In this document: positions 16,793-26,322 of the stretch, one piece after another
Layout of the letters: the number at the start of each line of letters is the position of its first letter
How positions within the stretch are numbered: position 1 is the first letter of the stretch
DNA from: Haloarcula hispanica ATCC 33960
GTDB taxonomy: Archaea; Halobacteriota; Halobacteria; Halobacteriales; Haloarculaceae
Assembly (NCBI RefSeq): GCF_000223905.1
Contig: NC_015948.1
Coordinates: 2,480,001-2,544,000, forward strand
DNA: 64,000 nucleotides
Direction of reading: 5' to 3'
Translations under genes and position numbers: made by a program
The notes under the pieces: model-generated
What the model saw: the letters and a program-made list of their open reading frames with translations, nothing else
Told to the model about the DNA's origin: nothing
Databases searched by the model: none

Positions 16793-17560
16793 CTACTCGG
16801 CGAGCCCGTAACCGCGCTTGAACAGCACGTAGTCGATTGACAGCACGACCACGGTCGTCCCGGTCAGGACGGCCAGCGACGTGTTCGGATCGATTTCGGT
16901 GACGCCGATCATGCCGTAGCGAACGCCGTTGACCATGTATACCATGGGATTGAGAAGCGAGACGTTCCGCCAGAACGCCGGGAGGACTTCGAGCGAGTAG
17001 AACACCGCGCCGAAAAAGACCAGCGGCCGGAGAATGAACTGGTTCATCACTGTCAGGTAGTCGAAGTCGCTCGCCCAGAGGCCGCCGATGACGCCGAGCC
17101 CGCCGAACAGTGTGGTAATCACCAGCAGGAACGAGACGAGATACACGGGGTTGGCGACGGGAACCGAGGTGAATATCAGGCCCACACCGACGATCAGCAG
17201 TGACGTGACGACCCCCCGGAGTGCGCTGGCCGAGACATAGGCGGCCACCATGCTCCGGTTCGACATCGGAGAAGTGAGAACAGCCTGGATGTAGTCATTC
17301 CAGCGCCCGTGGAAGATAGTGAAGGAGGCGTTCTCAAAACTGTCCGAAATGGCCCCGAGTACGACCAGTCCGGGCAGGACGAACTGGAGGTAGCTCACGC
17401 CCGCAATTTCCCCAATCCGGCTCCCCAGAATCACGCCGAACACGGAGAAATACAGCGCGTTCGTGATAATCGGCGGGAGGAAGGTGTTGTACGGCCGGCG
17501 GACGAACCGGAGGATTTCCCGCCGAACAAGTGTCAGGAACTGCGTCGCGTTCGCGTTCAT
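16793..17560 (-). CDS. ABC-2 type transporter permease
   Basis: A 255-residue membrane protein with six hydrophobic segments and the ABC-2 hallmark near residues 80-100 (SFENASFTIFHGRWNDYI) and LNPMVYMVNGVRYG near residue 205. This is the compact NodJ/DrrB/YadH type of drug, polysaccharide or lipid exporter. Its ATG overlaps the stop of the upstream ATPase gene (ATGA), giving a two-gene exporter operon. The substrate is not evident. Confidence 0.9.
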   Translation of the reverse strand: MNANATQFLTLVRREILRFVRRPYNTFLPPIITNALYFSVFGVILGSRIGEIAGVSYLQFVLPGLVVLGAISDSFENASFTIFHGRWNDYIQAVLTSPMSNRSMVAAYVSASALRGVVTSLLIVGVGLIFTSVPVANPVYLVSFLLVITTLFGGLGVIGGLWASDFDYLTVMNQFILRPLVFFGAVFYSLEVLPAFWRNVSLLNPMVYMVNGVRYGMIGVTEIDPNTSLAVLTGTTVVVLSIDYVLFKRGYGLAE

Positions 17561-18501
17561 GCGGACACCTCCGCGTACTCGCGGTCGTCGCGGGTCATGT
17601 CGACGAACACCTCTTCGAGCGACGCGCGGCGGATATCGAGCGAGGTCACGGTGTGACCCTGCGCTTCGAGGTCGCGCATGATCGCCGGCGCGGTCTGGCT
17701 CCCTCCCATCGCCGTGACAGCCAGACCCTCGTCAGTCAGTTCGACGTCGGTGATCCCCTCCACGTCGAGTCGCGGGGCCGTCCGCGGCATCTCGGCGAGT
17801 TCGAGGACGATAGTGTCCGTCCCGCGGGCCATCAGGTCGTCGGGGGTCGCCACTTCGACTTTCCGCCCGTCGTCCATGATTGCGACCCGGTCACAGAGGC
17901 GTTCGGCCTCCTCGATGTAGTGGGTCGTCAGCAGAATCGTCGTCCCAGCGTCGTTCATCCGGTTAATAATATCCCAGAGGTCGTGCCGGAGCTGGACGTC
18001 GACCCCGGCCGTCGGCTCGTCGAGGATGAGCAGGTCGGGGTCGGAAACGAGCGCGCGCGCGAGGACGAACCGCCGTTTCATTCCGCCGGAGAGCCAGTCG
18101 AAGCGTGTGTCGCGCTTGTCCCAGATACCGACCGTCTTCAGCGCGTCTTCGGCGCGCTCCCGGGCCTCGGCCCGACCGATGCCGTGGTAGCCCGCCTTGT
18201 GTTCGAGCACCTCGATGATGGGGAAGAAACGGTCGACGTTGAACTCCTGTGGCGCGACGCCGATGCGGTCGCGGGCCTCCCGGTAGTCGTCCTCCACGTC
18301 GAAGCCGAACACCTCGGCGGTCCCCGCGTCTTTGTGGACGAGGCCGACCAGCGTGTTGATAAACGTCGTCTTGCCGGCTCCGTTCGGCCCGAGCAGCCCG
18401 AAGAACTCGCCCTGCTCGACTGTCAGTTCTAGGTCGTCGAGCGCCTGGACGTCGCCGTAGCGCTTCCCTAATCCACTGGCGCGTATCGCCGGTTCAGTCA
18501 T
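17557..18501 (-). CDS. ABC transporter ATP-binding protein (DrrA/NodI type)
   Basis: A 314-residue ATPase with Walker A LLGPNGAGKTTF near residue 38, signature LSGGMKRRF near residue 140, Walker B LLILDEPTAGVD and the His switch TTHYIEEAERL. A C-terminal domain of about 90 residues, as in DrrA-type exporters, ends with SLEEVFVDMT. It pairs with the downstream permease by ATGA overlap. The family exports drugs, lipids or polysaccharides; no substrate is indicated here. Confidence 0.92.
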   Translation of the reverse strand: MTEPAIRASGLGKRYGDVQALDDLELTVEQGEFFGLLGPNGAGKTTFINTLVGLVHKDAGTAEVFGFDVEDDYREARDRIGVAPQEFNVDRFFPIIEVLEHKAGYHGIGRAEARERAEDALKTVGIWDKRDTRFDWLSGGMKRRFVLARALVSDPDLLILDEPTAGVDVQLRHDLWDIINRMNDAGTTILLTTHYIEEAERLCDRVAIMDDGRKVEVATPDDLMARGTDTIVLELAEMPRTAPRLDVEGITDVELTDEGLAVTAMGGSQTAPAIMRDLEAQGHTVTSLDIRRASLEEVFVDMTRDDREYAEVSA

Positions 18502-18624
18502 TGCCGCCCTTAGCGTGGCGACACCGAAAAACGCATTGAAGCCCCCGAAAACCGGCAGTTAGACTGATACAAGCTGACAAGATCGACCGAACGGCGAGGT
18601 CCCGTTGGCCGGGCTGTCACAATC

Positions 18625-18984
18625 CTACTGACCGAGGCGTTCCCGGGAGATGCCGACGCCAGCCGGCGTGATGATGAGCTGGTCGTCGTCCTTCTGGACG
18701 ATGTCGCCACCGACCTCGTTGGCGACCTGCTTGAGTTCGTCGCTGATGTGTTCCATCGTACGGTCCTGCGTGGAGTGGCGCGTGATGTCCGCGACGACCA
18801 CGTCACCGTCGTAGACGGCGTCTTTGATGTCGATGACGTCCTGCTTGTCGCTGATACGGGCGATCCGAACCTGGCGTTCGAGTTCCGTCCCGGTCATCTC
18901 GAATTCGTTCGCGTTCAGTTCGACGTAATCCTCGGTGTTCCGAGAGGATCCAGACTCTCCGAGGATCTTGCTCATCAGTCCCAT
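18625..18984 (-). CDS. sepF: Cell division protein SepF
   Basis: A 119-residue SepF-like protein, the membrane anchor for FtsZ1/FtsZ2 at the haloarchaeal division site. The N-terminus MGLMSKILGES is the short amphipathic membrane-binding helix of haloarchaeal SepF, followed by a linker and the dimerising alpha/beta core (VRIARISDKQDVIDIKDAVYDG and GGDIVQKDDDQLIITP). The frame is open upstream to 19119, but the ATG at 18984 matches the family start. It is monocistronic, 123 bases before the ABC operon. Confidence 0.88.
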   Translation of the reverse strand: MGLMSKILGESGSSRNTEDYVELNANEFEMTGTELERQVRIARISDKQDVIDIKDAVYDGDVVVADITRHSTQDRTMEHISDELKQVANEVGGDIVQKDDDQLIITPAGVGISRERLGQ

Positions 18985-19127
18985 GTCACTCACGGCGTGC
19001 GCTACCCGTTTCAACTTTTCGTCCATCGAACGTATCGCCACAGCACCCCTGATCGGCCGTGGTGGCGAGCAGGAACAGCGAGTCCCACACAAAACGTTAT
19101 TCAGCGGCGGAGCAAACACCGACAGCG

Positions 19128-19547
19128 ATGCGCCCGCCCTCCATCAGAACGACTCCCCGCACCGTCGCAGCCGTCGGTGGCGTCGTCTATGCCATCGGGG
19201 TGCTGTCGTGGCTGTTTGCAAGCGGCGTCCATTTCTCGTCGCAGGACCCGACGACACTCGCGTTCGGGGCCGGCTACGCCGCCGTTGGGATGGTCCTCAC
19301 AGGTGCCGTCCCGCTGTATCTCTGTAGCCGCCTCTCGCTTGTTACGCCAGTCCTCGTGACGCTCTGGCTGCTTGGCAACACGGTGTCGCAGTGGTTCTAC
19401 GGGACGCATCTCCACCCGTTGTCGTCGTATCTCACCGTCTGGCCACTGCTGCTCGGGGTGGCCGTGAGCGCTGGCGTGGCCGAAGCGGTTGCTAGAATCG
19501 GCATAGACCGTACCCTCGACCGGTTCGGGCTTCGGCCGCTGGTGTGA
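19128..19547 (+). CDS. Small four-helix membrane protein, unknown function
   Basis: A 139-residue protein with four hydrophobic segments (about 12-32, 42-64, 68-88 and 100-122). The ATG at 19128 is chosen over upstream starts because a TATA-like CGTTATT lies about 28 bases before it, as for a leaderless transcript. No family recognised. It ends 26 bases before the stop of the convergent PUA gene. Confidence 0.68.
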   Translation: MRPPSIRTTPRTVAAVGGVVYAIGVLSWLFASGVHFSSQDPTTLAFGAGYAAVGMVLTGAVPLYLCSRLSLVTPVLVTLWLLGNTVSQWFYGTHLHPLSSYLTVWPLLLGVAVSAGVAEAVARIGIDRTLDRFGLRPLV

Positions 19548-19573
19548 CTGGAGTGCGATACCAGTGGACTGCG

Positions 19574-20053
19574 CTACACCGAGAACTCGAAGAGGTCGTC
19601 GCCGACGTGGTGCAGCGACTTGACGACTTTTCCGCTGTCGCCGACCATGTCGTCGCCGTCGGTCTGTGCGCGGCCGACAGCGAGAAACTTCCCGTGGGAC
19701 TCCTCGTTGATGACGACCAGGTCGCCCTCGCTGATGTCGTCGTCGGCCTCGGTGATACCCGGCCGCATGATGTCAGCGCCGTCCGAGACAAAGGAGACGG
19801 CCCCGGCGTCCACGGTGACGATGTGTTTCTCCGGTGGGTACTGATTAGCTCCCTGAACGGTCAGGAACGGTTCGCCGTTCAGATAGAGGACGAGCGGGTC
19901 GCCGTCGACGAGGACGACATCCCAGTCGCTGTCGTCGAACTCGACCTTCTCGAAGCTGTCCGCGTCGAGTTCGACACCGAGGTTCTCCGACAGCGCTGTC
20001 GTGATGGTGTCGACCTCGTCCGAACGGAGGTGGTGTCGCGACTTGACTTCCAT
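19574..20053 (-). CDS. PUA-domain RNA-binding protein (Tma20/MCT-1-like)
   Basis: A 159-residue protein. The N-terminal half (about 1-70, MEVKSRHHLRSDEV...) matches the pre-PUA domain of MCT-1/Tma20-like proteins, and a PUA domain follows (about 76-155, KHIVTVDAGAVSFVSDGADI, MRPGI, EGDLVVI, GKFLAVG). Eukaryotic relatives act in ribosome recycling and re-initiation with DENR. Archaeal members are assumed to bind tRNA or rRNA. No neighbour supports a specific partner. Confidence 0.87.
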   Translation of the reverse strand: MEVKSRHHLRSDEVDTITTALSENLGVELDADSFEKVEFDDSDWDVVLVDGDPLVLYLNGEPFLTVQGANQYPPEKHIVTVDAGAVSFVSDGADIMRPGITEADDDISEGDLVVINEESHGKFLAVGRAQTDGDDMVGDSGKVVKSLHHVGDDLFEFSV

Positions 20054-20148
20054 GCCCGCGTCTCCTCGGCGACAGACGGTAAGCGTAACGAAGCGCGCGG
20101 GCGGTGTGGCGGACGCAGGTTTTTGTCCGCGCGGTCCAAGGTCGGGGT

Positions 20149-21060
20149 ATGCGAGTCGTCACGCTCCTGCCCTCGGCGACGGAAATCGTCTACGCGCTCG
20201 GCGTCGAGCCGGTCGGCGTCTCACACGAGTGCGACCATCCGCCGGCGGCCCGCGAGAAGCCGTCAGTCAATCGCTCGCGTGTCGACCCGACGGCCTCAAG
20301 CGGCGAGATCAACGAGCAGGTCGCGGCCGCCGAGGAGGACGACGGCGTCTACGCCATCGACCGCGAGACGCTGGCAGAACTGGACCCCGACCTCATCGTC
20401 ACCCAGGGCGTCTGTGACGTGTGTGCTGTCGACCACGTCATCGTCGCCGAGGCCGTCGAGGAACTGGGACTGGACGCCGACGTGCTGACGCTGGACGTCC
20501 ACAGCCTCGATGACCTGTTCGAGTCCATCCACCGGGTCGGCGCGGCGGTCGGGCGCGACGACCGCGCCGCAGACCTCGTCGCGGACCTCCGGGAGCGCGT
20601 CGCAGCAGTGGAGACAACAGCGGCGCGGGCCGAGACGACGCCCCGCGTGGCGGTGCTCGACTGGCTCGACCCGGTGATGGTCGGCGGGCACTGGGTGCCA
20701 GAGATGGTCCGGAAAGCCGGCGGCACCTATGGAATGGAAGAGGCGGGCGCTCACTCCCGGCCCCGCGAGTGGGAGGAGGTCGTCGACTACGACCCCGAGG
20801 TGCTGGTGGCCGCGCCCTGTGGCTTCGACGTGGCACAGACCCGCGAGAACATCGCTGACCTGACCGAGCGGCCCGGCTTCGACGATTTGACTGCGGTCCG
20901 GGACGGCCGGGCGTACGTCATGGACGGCCACCACTACGTCAACCGCTCGGGGCCGCGGCTGGTGGACACACTGGAGTTCCTGGCGGCGCAGTGTCACCCG
21001 GACCTGTTCGAAACGCCGCCGCGGGACGCCGTGGTCGAACTCGGGACGGTCCGGGCCTAG
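20149..21060 (+). CDS. Cobalamin/iron-complex-binding (BtuF/FhuD-fold) protein, cytosolic form
   Basis: A 303-residue protein with the two-lobed periplasmic-binding fold: the N-terminal MRVVTLLPSATEIVYALG and the C-terminal PGFDDLTAVRDGRAYVMDGHHYVNRSGPR are typical of BtuF-like cobalamin-binding proteins. It has no signal peptide or lipobox, so it is probably intracellular and not a transporter subunit. No btuC/btuD genes are adjacent. The ATG at 20149 is preferred to an upstream one because it begins exactly with the conserved strand. Haloarchaeal homologues are often annotated as cobalamin-binding proteins of unknown role. Confidence 0.82.
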   Translation: MRVVTLLPSATEIVYALGVEPVGVSHECDHPPAAREKPSVNRSRVDPTASSGEINEQVAAAEEDDGVYAIDRETLAELDPDLIVTQGVCDVCAVDHVIVAEAVEELGLDADVLTLDVHSLDDLFESIHRVGAAVGRDDRAADLVADLRERVAAVETTAARAETTPRVAVLDWLDPVMVGGHWVPEMVRKAGGTYGMEEAGAHSRPREWEEVVDYDPEVLVAAPCGFDVAQTRENIADLTERPGFDDLTAVRDGRAYVMDGHHYVNRSGPRLVDTLEFLAAQCHPDLFETPPRDAVVELGTVRA

Positions 21061-21428
21061 ACGGCGGCCGCGGCTAGGCCGACGTAGGTGTTGCCGACCA
21101 CGACTGCCGCGCCGAGAGCGACGACGAACAGGAGCCAGGCCCGCCACAGCGGGACCCGCTCGACCACGTCGCGACACTCTAGCAGGACGACGCCGACGTA
21201 GAGGACGACGGCCATCTTCAAAGCGATTACGAGCAGCGGTTCGTGGATAAGGAGGGTCCGTATCCAGGGGTTTGCTTCCAGCCCCGGCCCGGCAAACTGC
21301 GCGGCAAACAGCGTCGACAGCGCGTCACCGAAGCCCCAGACGAGCACCAGCGAGAACACGAGTTCGACGTAGCCGGACTTCTGGAGGCGAACCGAGAGGG
21401 GATGCGATGCGTGGTCAGGGCTGGACAT
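21057..21428 (-). CDS. Small membrane protein (DUF5658-like)
   Basis: A 123-residue protein with three or four hydrophobic helices (about 22-45, 66-84 and 96-118). The motif WGFGDALSTLFAAQFAGPGLE, with an Asp in the first helix followed by EANPWIR, recalls the DUF5658 family of archaeal membrane proteins. It shares its stop codon region (CTAG) with the convergent cobalamin-binding gene. Function unknown. Confidence 0.72.
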   Translation of the reverse strand: MSSPDHASHPLSVRLQKSGYVELVFSLVLVWGFGDALSTLFAAQFAGPGLEANPWIRTLLIHEPLLVIALKMAVVLYVGVVLLECRDVVERVPLWRAWLLFVVALGAAVVVGNTYVGLAAAAV

Positions 21429-21541
21429 GTGAGGGGATACCGATACTCGCGGTTGTCGGCGCATAAAGCTCGCTTCCACAGTATCAGCCATGAAAACTGG
21501 CGGCGAGTACAGGGCGAGCCGGTCAGTACAGAGCGAGTCGG

Positions 21542-22357
21542 TCAGTCCTCGGCGAGCGAACAGCGTCCCTCGTAGCTTGCGTCGGCGACGCTCGCGATGG
21601 CCGGGTCCTCGCCACACACCGGGCAGTCGGGGTTGGCGGCGACGGGGATTTCCTCGAAGGACATCTCGGCGGCGTCGTAGGCGACGAGTCGCCCCTCCAG
21701 CGTCTCGCCGTAGTCCATCGCGAGCTTGACGACCTCGGTCGCTTGCATGCACCCGATAGTGCCCGGCAGGACGCCGAGAACGCCCGCGGTCGCGCAGTCG
21801 GGAACGGTTCCCTCCGGCGGCGCTTCGGGGAACAGACAGCGGTAACACGGACTGTCGCCGGAGAACGTCGTTACCTGGCCCTCGAACTGGAAAATCGCGC
21901 CGTGGGTGAAGGGCGTCCCCGACAGCGTGCAGGCGTCGTTGACGAGGAACCGCGTGGCGAAGTTGTCGGAGGCGTCGACGACGATGTCGTAGTCGGCTAC
22001 CAGGTCGGTCGCGTTCTCCCGCGCCAGCCGCAGGTCGTGGCGATCGACAGTCACGTCGGGATTGAGGCCGGTGACGAACTCGGCGGCGCTGTCGACCTTC
22101 GGTCGGCCGACATCGTCGTCGCCGTGGATGACCTGCCGCTGGAGGTTCGACCGCTCGACCACGTCGTCGTCGACGATACCCAGCCGCCCGATGCCCGCAG
22201 CCGCGAGGTACTGGAGGACCGGTGCGCCGAGGCCGCCGGCCCCGACGACCAGCACGTCGGTGTCAAGCAGCGCGGCCTGGCCCTCCGGCCCCACGTCGTT
22301 CATGATGATATGCCGGGAGTACCGGTCAAGCTGTTCTGGATCCAGATCCGGTCGCAT
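21542..22357 (-). CDS. ubaA: UbaA, E1-like SAMP-activating enzyme
   Basis: Adenylates ubiquitin-like SAMP proteins for protein conjugation (sampylation), tRNA thiolation and molybdopterin synthesis in haloarchaea. The 271-residue protein has the nucleotide motif GAGGLG at residues 39-44, the adenylation Arg/Lys region (ERSNLQRQ), the active-site Cys at residue 188 (VPDCATAG) and two zinc pairs (CYRC and CPVC). Cys188 is the number reported for Haloferax UbaA. A TATA-like TTTATTT at 22382-22388 lies about 27 bases before the ATG, so the mRNA is probably leaderless. The SAMP genes are not in the window. Confidence 0.93.
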   Translation of the reverse strand: MRPDLDPEQLDRYSRHIIMNDVGPEGQAALLDTDVLVVGAGGLGAPVLQYLAAAGIGRLGIVDDDVVERSNLQRQVIHGDDDVGRPKVDSAAEFVTGLNPDVTVDRHDLRLARENATDLVADYDIVVDASDNFATRFLVNDACTLSGTPFTHGAIFQFEGQVTTFSGDSPCYRCLFPEAPPEGTVPDCATAGVLGVLPGTIGCMQATEVVKLAMDYGETLEGRLVAYDAAEMSFEEIPVAANPDCPVCGEDPAIASVADASYEGRCSLAED

Positions 22358-22381
22358 AGTGGCCGTACGCCACCCGGAGAA

Positions 22382-22388
22382 ATAAACG
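22382..22388 (-). promoter_or_regulatory. TATA box of ubaA
   Basis: TTTATTT on the minus strand, centred about 27 bases before the ATG of ubaA, fits a leaderless haloarchaeal promoter and supports that start. Confidence 0.5.
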
Positions 22389-22455
22389 ACGGGTTCGTCG
22401 CGGGGGGCACGTTCGGGACGCAGAGCTGATCCGAACAGCCGGGACAGTTCGCCGC

Positions 22456-23430
22456 TCAGTTGTTGCGCTGGAGGTCCGCGACGAGATCGTCTATCGCCTG
22501 ATTGATGTCGGTGAGAAGGTCGGTTTGCTCATCGGATTCCTCGGCGATGTCGGCCGTACCGTCGGCGATATCCTCGGCTGCGTCCGTGGACTGGTCGATC
22601 ATGCTGGCCACTTCCTCGGTCGAGGCGGCCTGCTGGTCCGTCGCCGTAGCGACCTCCTCGATACCGTTGTTGACCTCGCGGACGGTGTCGTCGATCTCTT
22701 CGAGGATTTCGGTCGACTCCTCGACAGTGTCGATACCGTCGTCGATCTCTTCGTTGCTCTCTTCGAGGCTCTCGACGGCGTTCTCGGTGTCGTCCTGAAT
22801 GCCGTCGATCATCTGCTCGATGGTCGTCGCCTGCTCCTGTGACTCCTCGGCGAGGCTCTTGACCTCGTTTGCGACGACGGCGAACCCTTCGCCCGCCTCA
22901 CCGGCGCGAGCGGCCTCGATGGACGCGTTCAGCGCCAGCATGTTGGTCTGGTCGGCGATGTCGTTGATGACGTCGACGATCTCGTCGATCTCCTCGACGC
23001 TCTCCTGAATCGTCTTGACGTCCTCGGCGACGCTGTCGGCCGCCTGCTGGATGTTCTCCATCGCCTCGTGGACGTCGTCAGCGTTCCCCTGCCCGCGTTC
23101 GGCGAGTTCCTTTGCCTCGCGGGAGGCCGCGGACACCTCTTCGGACGACGAGGCGATCTGCTCGACCGACGCCGAGAGGTTCGACACCTCGTTTGCGATG
23201 TCTGTCAGTCCCTCGTACTGCTCGGCGGCCTGTTCGCGGATCTCGGCAGTTTCCTCCGCGATTCCGACCGACGTGCCCTCCAGCTCGGCCAGCATCGTCT
23301 GGATCTCGCTCGCTGCAGTGTGGCTGTAGCCGGCCTCCGTGTCGATATTCTCCGCGACGTCGTCCTGGATGTCCGTGTCGATCCCCGTCCCTGTTTGGTT
23401 CGTTACATTTTCCGTCGGTCTCTCAGCCAT
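22456..23430 (-). CDS. Soluble methyl-accepting chemotaxis transducer without sensor domain
   Basis: A 324-residue all-helical signalling protein. From about residue 50 it is the MCP cytoplasmic coiled coil with the hairpin tip [20 protein letters not shown] near residue 165 that contacts CheA/CheW. The remainder is heptad-rich and extremely acidic. It has no membrane segment and no recognisable PAS, GAF or globin domain; the first 45 residues are short and polar. It may read a cytosolic signal through a partner protein. The ATG at 23430 is favoured by a TATA box about 28 bases upstream; a GTG 12 bases earlier also exists. Confidence 0.87.
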   Translation of the reverse strand: MAERPTENVTNQTGTGIDTDIQDDVAENIDTEAGYSHTAASEIQTMLAELEGTSVGIAEETAEIREQAAEQYEGLTDIANEVSNLSASVEQIASSSEEVSAASREAKELAERGQGNADDVHEAMENIQQAADSVAEDVKTIQESVEEIDEIVDVINDIADQTNMLALNASIEAARAGEAGEGFAVVANEVKSLAEESQEQATTIEQMIDGIQDDTENAVESLEESNEEIDDGIDTVEESTEILEEIDDTVREVNNGIEEVATATDQQAASTEEVASMIDQSTDAAEDIADGTADIAEESDEQTDLLTDINQAIDDLVADLQRNN

Positions 23431-23451
23431 AGTAGTCGTCACAATGGGAGG

Positions 23452-23463
23452 GGAATATAAAAC
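23452..23463 (-). promoter_or_regulatory. TATA box of the transducer gene
   Basis: GTTTTATATTCC on the minus strand is one of the strongest TATA-like boxes in the window. Its spacing puts the transcription start at about 23431, directly before the ATG at 23430. This points to a leaderless mRNA and selects that start over the GTG at 23442. Confidence 0.65.
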
Positions 23464-23519
23464 GAGTTGCCCAATAGTATCAGAGTCGATATCTGGAACG
23501 GGGTTCGTCGACCGTCGTG

Positions 23520-25022
23520 TCAGCAGTCGTACAGCGCGCGGTACTTCTCCTCGGCGTAGTCGAGGAAGTGCTCGGCGGTGAAGGACTCGCCCGTCGCTTC
23601 TTCCACGAGGTCGTCAGTCCGATAGCGTGCGCCGTGCTGGTGGACGTTCTCGGTGAGCCAGTCGTGAATCGGGCCGAACTCGCCGGCGCGGACGTGGTCG
23701 TCGAAGCCGTCGATGTCCTGCCGAGCGTGGTGGTCCAGTTGCGCGGCCAGCACCGACCCGAGCGTGTAGGTGGGGAAGTACCCGAAGGCCCCGTTGGTCC
23801 AGTGGATGTCCTGCAGGCAGCCCTCGGCGTCGGTGTCGGGGCGGATACCGAGATACTCTTCCATCTTGTCGTTCCAGACCCCTGGCACGTCTTCGACGGC
23901 GAGGTCCCCACGGATGAGGTCTCGCTCGATTTCGAAGCGGACGATGATGTGCATGTGGTACGTTAGCTCGTCCGCCTCGACCCGGATGAGGTTGTCGTCG
24001 TACACCTCGTTGAACGCTTCGTAGAACTGCTGGGCGGTGGCGTCGGTCCCGAGATGGTCGTTGGCCGTCTCGGTGAAGAAGTCCCAGAACGAACGCGAGC
24101 GGCCGACGTGGTTCTCCCAGAAGCGGGACTGTGACTCGTGAACGGAGAGGTCGCGATTGTCGCCCAACGGCGTGCCGTACGCTTCCTGTGGCAGGCCGAG
24201 CGTGTACGTGGCGTGACCGAACTCGTGGATGGTCGAGCCAAGCGCGTCCAGCGGGTCTTCGGGGGTGAATCGGGTGGTGACGCGGGCGTCGAACTGTGTC
24301 CCCATAGAGAACGGATGGGGGGCGGTGTCGAGGCGGCCGCGGTCCCAGTCGTAGCCAAGCGTGTCAAGCGCTGTCTCGACGAGGTCGTGCTGGGTGTCGT
24401 CGTCGTAGATGCCCTCGAATGGGTCGGCAAGCGTCACGTCGCTGTCGGCGATGTCGTCGATGAGCGGGACGAGCGCGTCGCGGAGGTTCGTGAGTACTTC
24501 CTCGGCAGTGTCGATGCCGAGATACGGCTCGTACTCCTCGAACAGCACCTCGTAGGGGTCGCGGTCGGGGTCGATGGCGGCGGCGTACTCCCGGCGGAGT
24601 TCGACCAGTTCTTCGAGCGTGTCGGCGAAGGCGTCGAAGTCGTCCTCGGCCTTGGCTTCCTTCCAGACCGGCAGGGCGTTCGAGGACGCTTCGGAGAGGC
24701 GTTCGACAAGGTCTGCGGGGACCCTGGTGGCCCGCTCGTGGTCCCGCCGGACCTCCCGAACGACGGCCTCCTGTTCGGGGTCGAGGTCGGCGTCGTCGAG
24801 TTCGTCCAGCCAGTCGGCCAGATCGTCGTCGGTAAGCAGATCGTGATGGAGCGTCGAGATGGCGGAGGTCTGTTTCGCCCGGGCCGGCGTGCCGGCGTCG
24901 GGCATCATCACCTGCTGGTCCCAGTTGAGGACGCCGCCGGCGTCCTCGACGTAGTGGAGGCGGCGGACGTGATCCAGGAACTGCTCGTACGTGGACTCGC
25001 TGTCCTCGCTCGCTGTTGCCAT
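23520..25022 (-). CDS. Carboxypeptidase Taq, M32 family
   Basis: A 500-residue metallocarboxypeptidase that removes C-terminal residues from peptides with broad specificity. The zinc motif HEFGH lies near residue 265 ([14 protein letters not shown]). Other family blocks are NWDQQVMMP near residue 35, [14 protein letters not shown] (third metal ligand) and [12 protein letters not shown]. The length matches the family. It is a cytosolic enzyme without signal peptide, probably in peptide turnover, and precedes an M20 peptidase gene on the same strand. Confidence 0.94.
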   Translation of the reverse strand: MATASEDSESTYEQFLDHVRRLHYVEDAGGVLNWDQQVMMPDAGTPARAKQTSAISTLHHDLLTDDDLADWLDELDDADLDPEQEAVVREVRRDHERATRVPADLVERLSEASSNALPVWKEAKAEDDFDAFADTLEELVELRREYAAAIDPDRDPYEVLFEEYEPYLGIDTAEEVLTNLRDALVPLIDDIADSDVTLADPFEGIYDDDTQHDLVETALDTLGYDWDRGRLDTAPHPFSMGTQFDARVTTRFTPEDPLDALGSTIHEFGHATYTLGLPQEAYGTPLGDNRDLSVHESQSRFWENHVGRSRSFWDFFTETANDHLGTDATAQQFYEAFNEVYDDNLIRVEADELTYHMHIIVRFEIERDLIRGDLAVEDVPGVWNDKMEEYLGIRPDTDAEGCLQDIHWTNGAFGYFPTYTLGSVLAAQLDHHARQDIDGFDDHVRAGEFGPIHDWLTENVHQHGARYRTDDLVEEATGESFTAEHFLDYAEEKYRALYDC

Positions 25023-25120
25023 ACGGCGGCGTTAGGCCGGTGACCGTAAAGGCCCGACGCCGCCGGTAAGGGGTGCACTAGCTAACAGGACACATCAGGG
25101 CAGCGCGGAACAGCCGACAG

Positions 25121-26203
25121 TCACTCGGGCGGCCACGACTCGGCAACGTCCTCGTAGATGTCTCGACACCGCTCCAACACAGCCAGCGACACGCTCTCAT
25201 CACCAGTGTGGGCCTCGCCGGGTTCGGCCGCGCCGACAATCACGCAGTCCGTCCCGGCCTGGGCGAGCCAGCCGGCGTCGGTCGCGTGCGGTTTGACGAC
25301 GTGTTCAGGTGTCGCGTCCTGCGCGGCGGTAGCGGCGTCCAGCACCCGCTCCGCGAAGTCGGCGTCGCCACAGGCCATCGGCGGGAGGTCCTGGTCGACG
25401 CGCCAGGAGACGCCGTCGATAGCTTCGACCCGGTCCAGCGGCGCGCGCTCGCCCGGGACTGTCCGCTCGTCGACGGTGACCTCGCATCGCTCGGGAATGA
25501 CGTTCCAGGCCGAGCCGCCATCTATTTCCGTGACGGCGACACTCCCGCTCATTTCGTGGCCCAGGACGGTCGTCTCGGGGAAGTCGAGGTCCCGGACCAT
25601 GTCGACGGCGTCGGTCGCGCGGTAGATGGCGTTCGCGCCGGCTTCAGGTTCGCTGGCGTGGGCCGCCGCGCCCTCGGCGACGATAGTCGATCCCCGCCGG
25701 CCTTTGTGGGCGACGGCTACGTCCGTCGTTCCTGGTGCGGAGTAGCCGGTCGACCCCTCACCGACGACGGCGTAGTCGGGCGCGAAGCCGTCCTCAATGG
25801 CGGCCTGGCACCCGATGCCGCCCTGTTCCTCGCCGACGAACGAAGCGAAGACCAGTTCGCCGGCGGGGTCGGCGTCCCGGAAGGCCAGCAACGCCGCGGC
25901 GACACACCCCTTCATGTCCGCTGCGCCCCGGCCGTAGAGACGGCCGTCGCGTTCCTCGACGACGTACTCGCCGTCGGCGTCGACCTGGGACTCGTCCGGC
26001 GGGACGACGTCGTGGTGGCCGACGAAGGCGAGCGAGTCGTCGGCCTGGCCCTTGCGGGCGATGACGTTCCCGTGGTCGTCGCGGGTGACTTGCGCATCGG
26101 TGTGGTCCCGGAGCCACGTCAGGATGTACTCCCCAGCAGCCGCTTCGTCGTCGTGACTGGGGATCGAAACGAGGGCACGAGTCAGCGACGGCAGCGTCTC
26201 CAT
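25121..26203 (-). CDS. M20 family metallopeptidase (ArgE/DapE/LysK-like)
   Basis: A 360-residue dinuclear zinc amidohydrolase. Metal and catalytic motifs in order: FVGHHDVVP, YGRGAADMKG, FVGEEQGGIG (the EE pair), and the distal His in GEAHTGDES. The family contains acetylornithine deacetylase, succinyl-diaminopimelate desuccinylase and LysW-lysine hydrolase. Haloarchaea make lysine by different routes, so the substrate is not certain. The ATG at 26203 is used; the longer open frame upstream runs into the promoter of the divergent PIN-ATPase gene. Confidence 0.88.
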   Translation of the reverse strand: METLPSLTRALVSIPSHDDEAAAGEYILTWLRDHTDAQVTRDDHGNVIARKGQADDSLAFVGHHDVVPPDESQVDADGEYVVEERDGRLYGRGAADMKGCVAAALLAFRDADPAGELVFASFVGEEQGGIGCQAAIEDGFAPDYAVVGEGSTGYSAPGTTDVAVAHKGRRGSTIVAEGAAAHASEPEAGANAIYRATDAVDMVRDLDFPETTVLGHEMSGSVAVTEIDGGSAWNVIPERCEVTVDERTVPGERAPLDRVEAIDGVSWRVDQDLPPMACGDADFAERVLDAATAAQDATPEHVVKPHATDAGWLAQAGTDCVIVGAAEPGEAHTGDESVSLAVLERCRDIYEDVAESWPPE

Positions 26204-26322
26204 ACCGTGGGTCGTGTGCCGGAGCGGCAAAAATCCGGGGCAGGTGAGCCTGCCCGCGGACGGCAGGGACGGAGAGGGCACGGACTCCATACCCTTATCA
26301 ACGGCAGTCTCCAACGGCCGAT

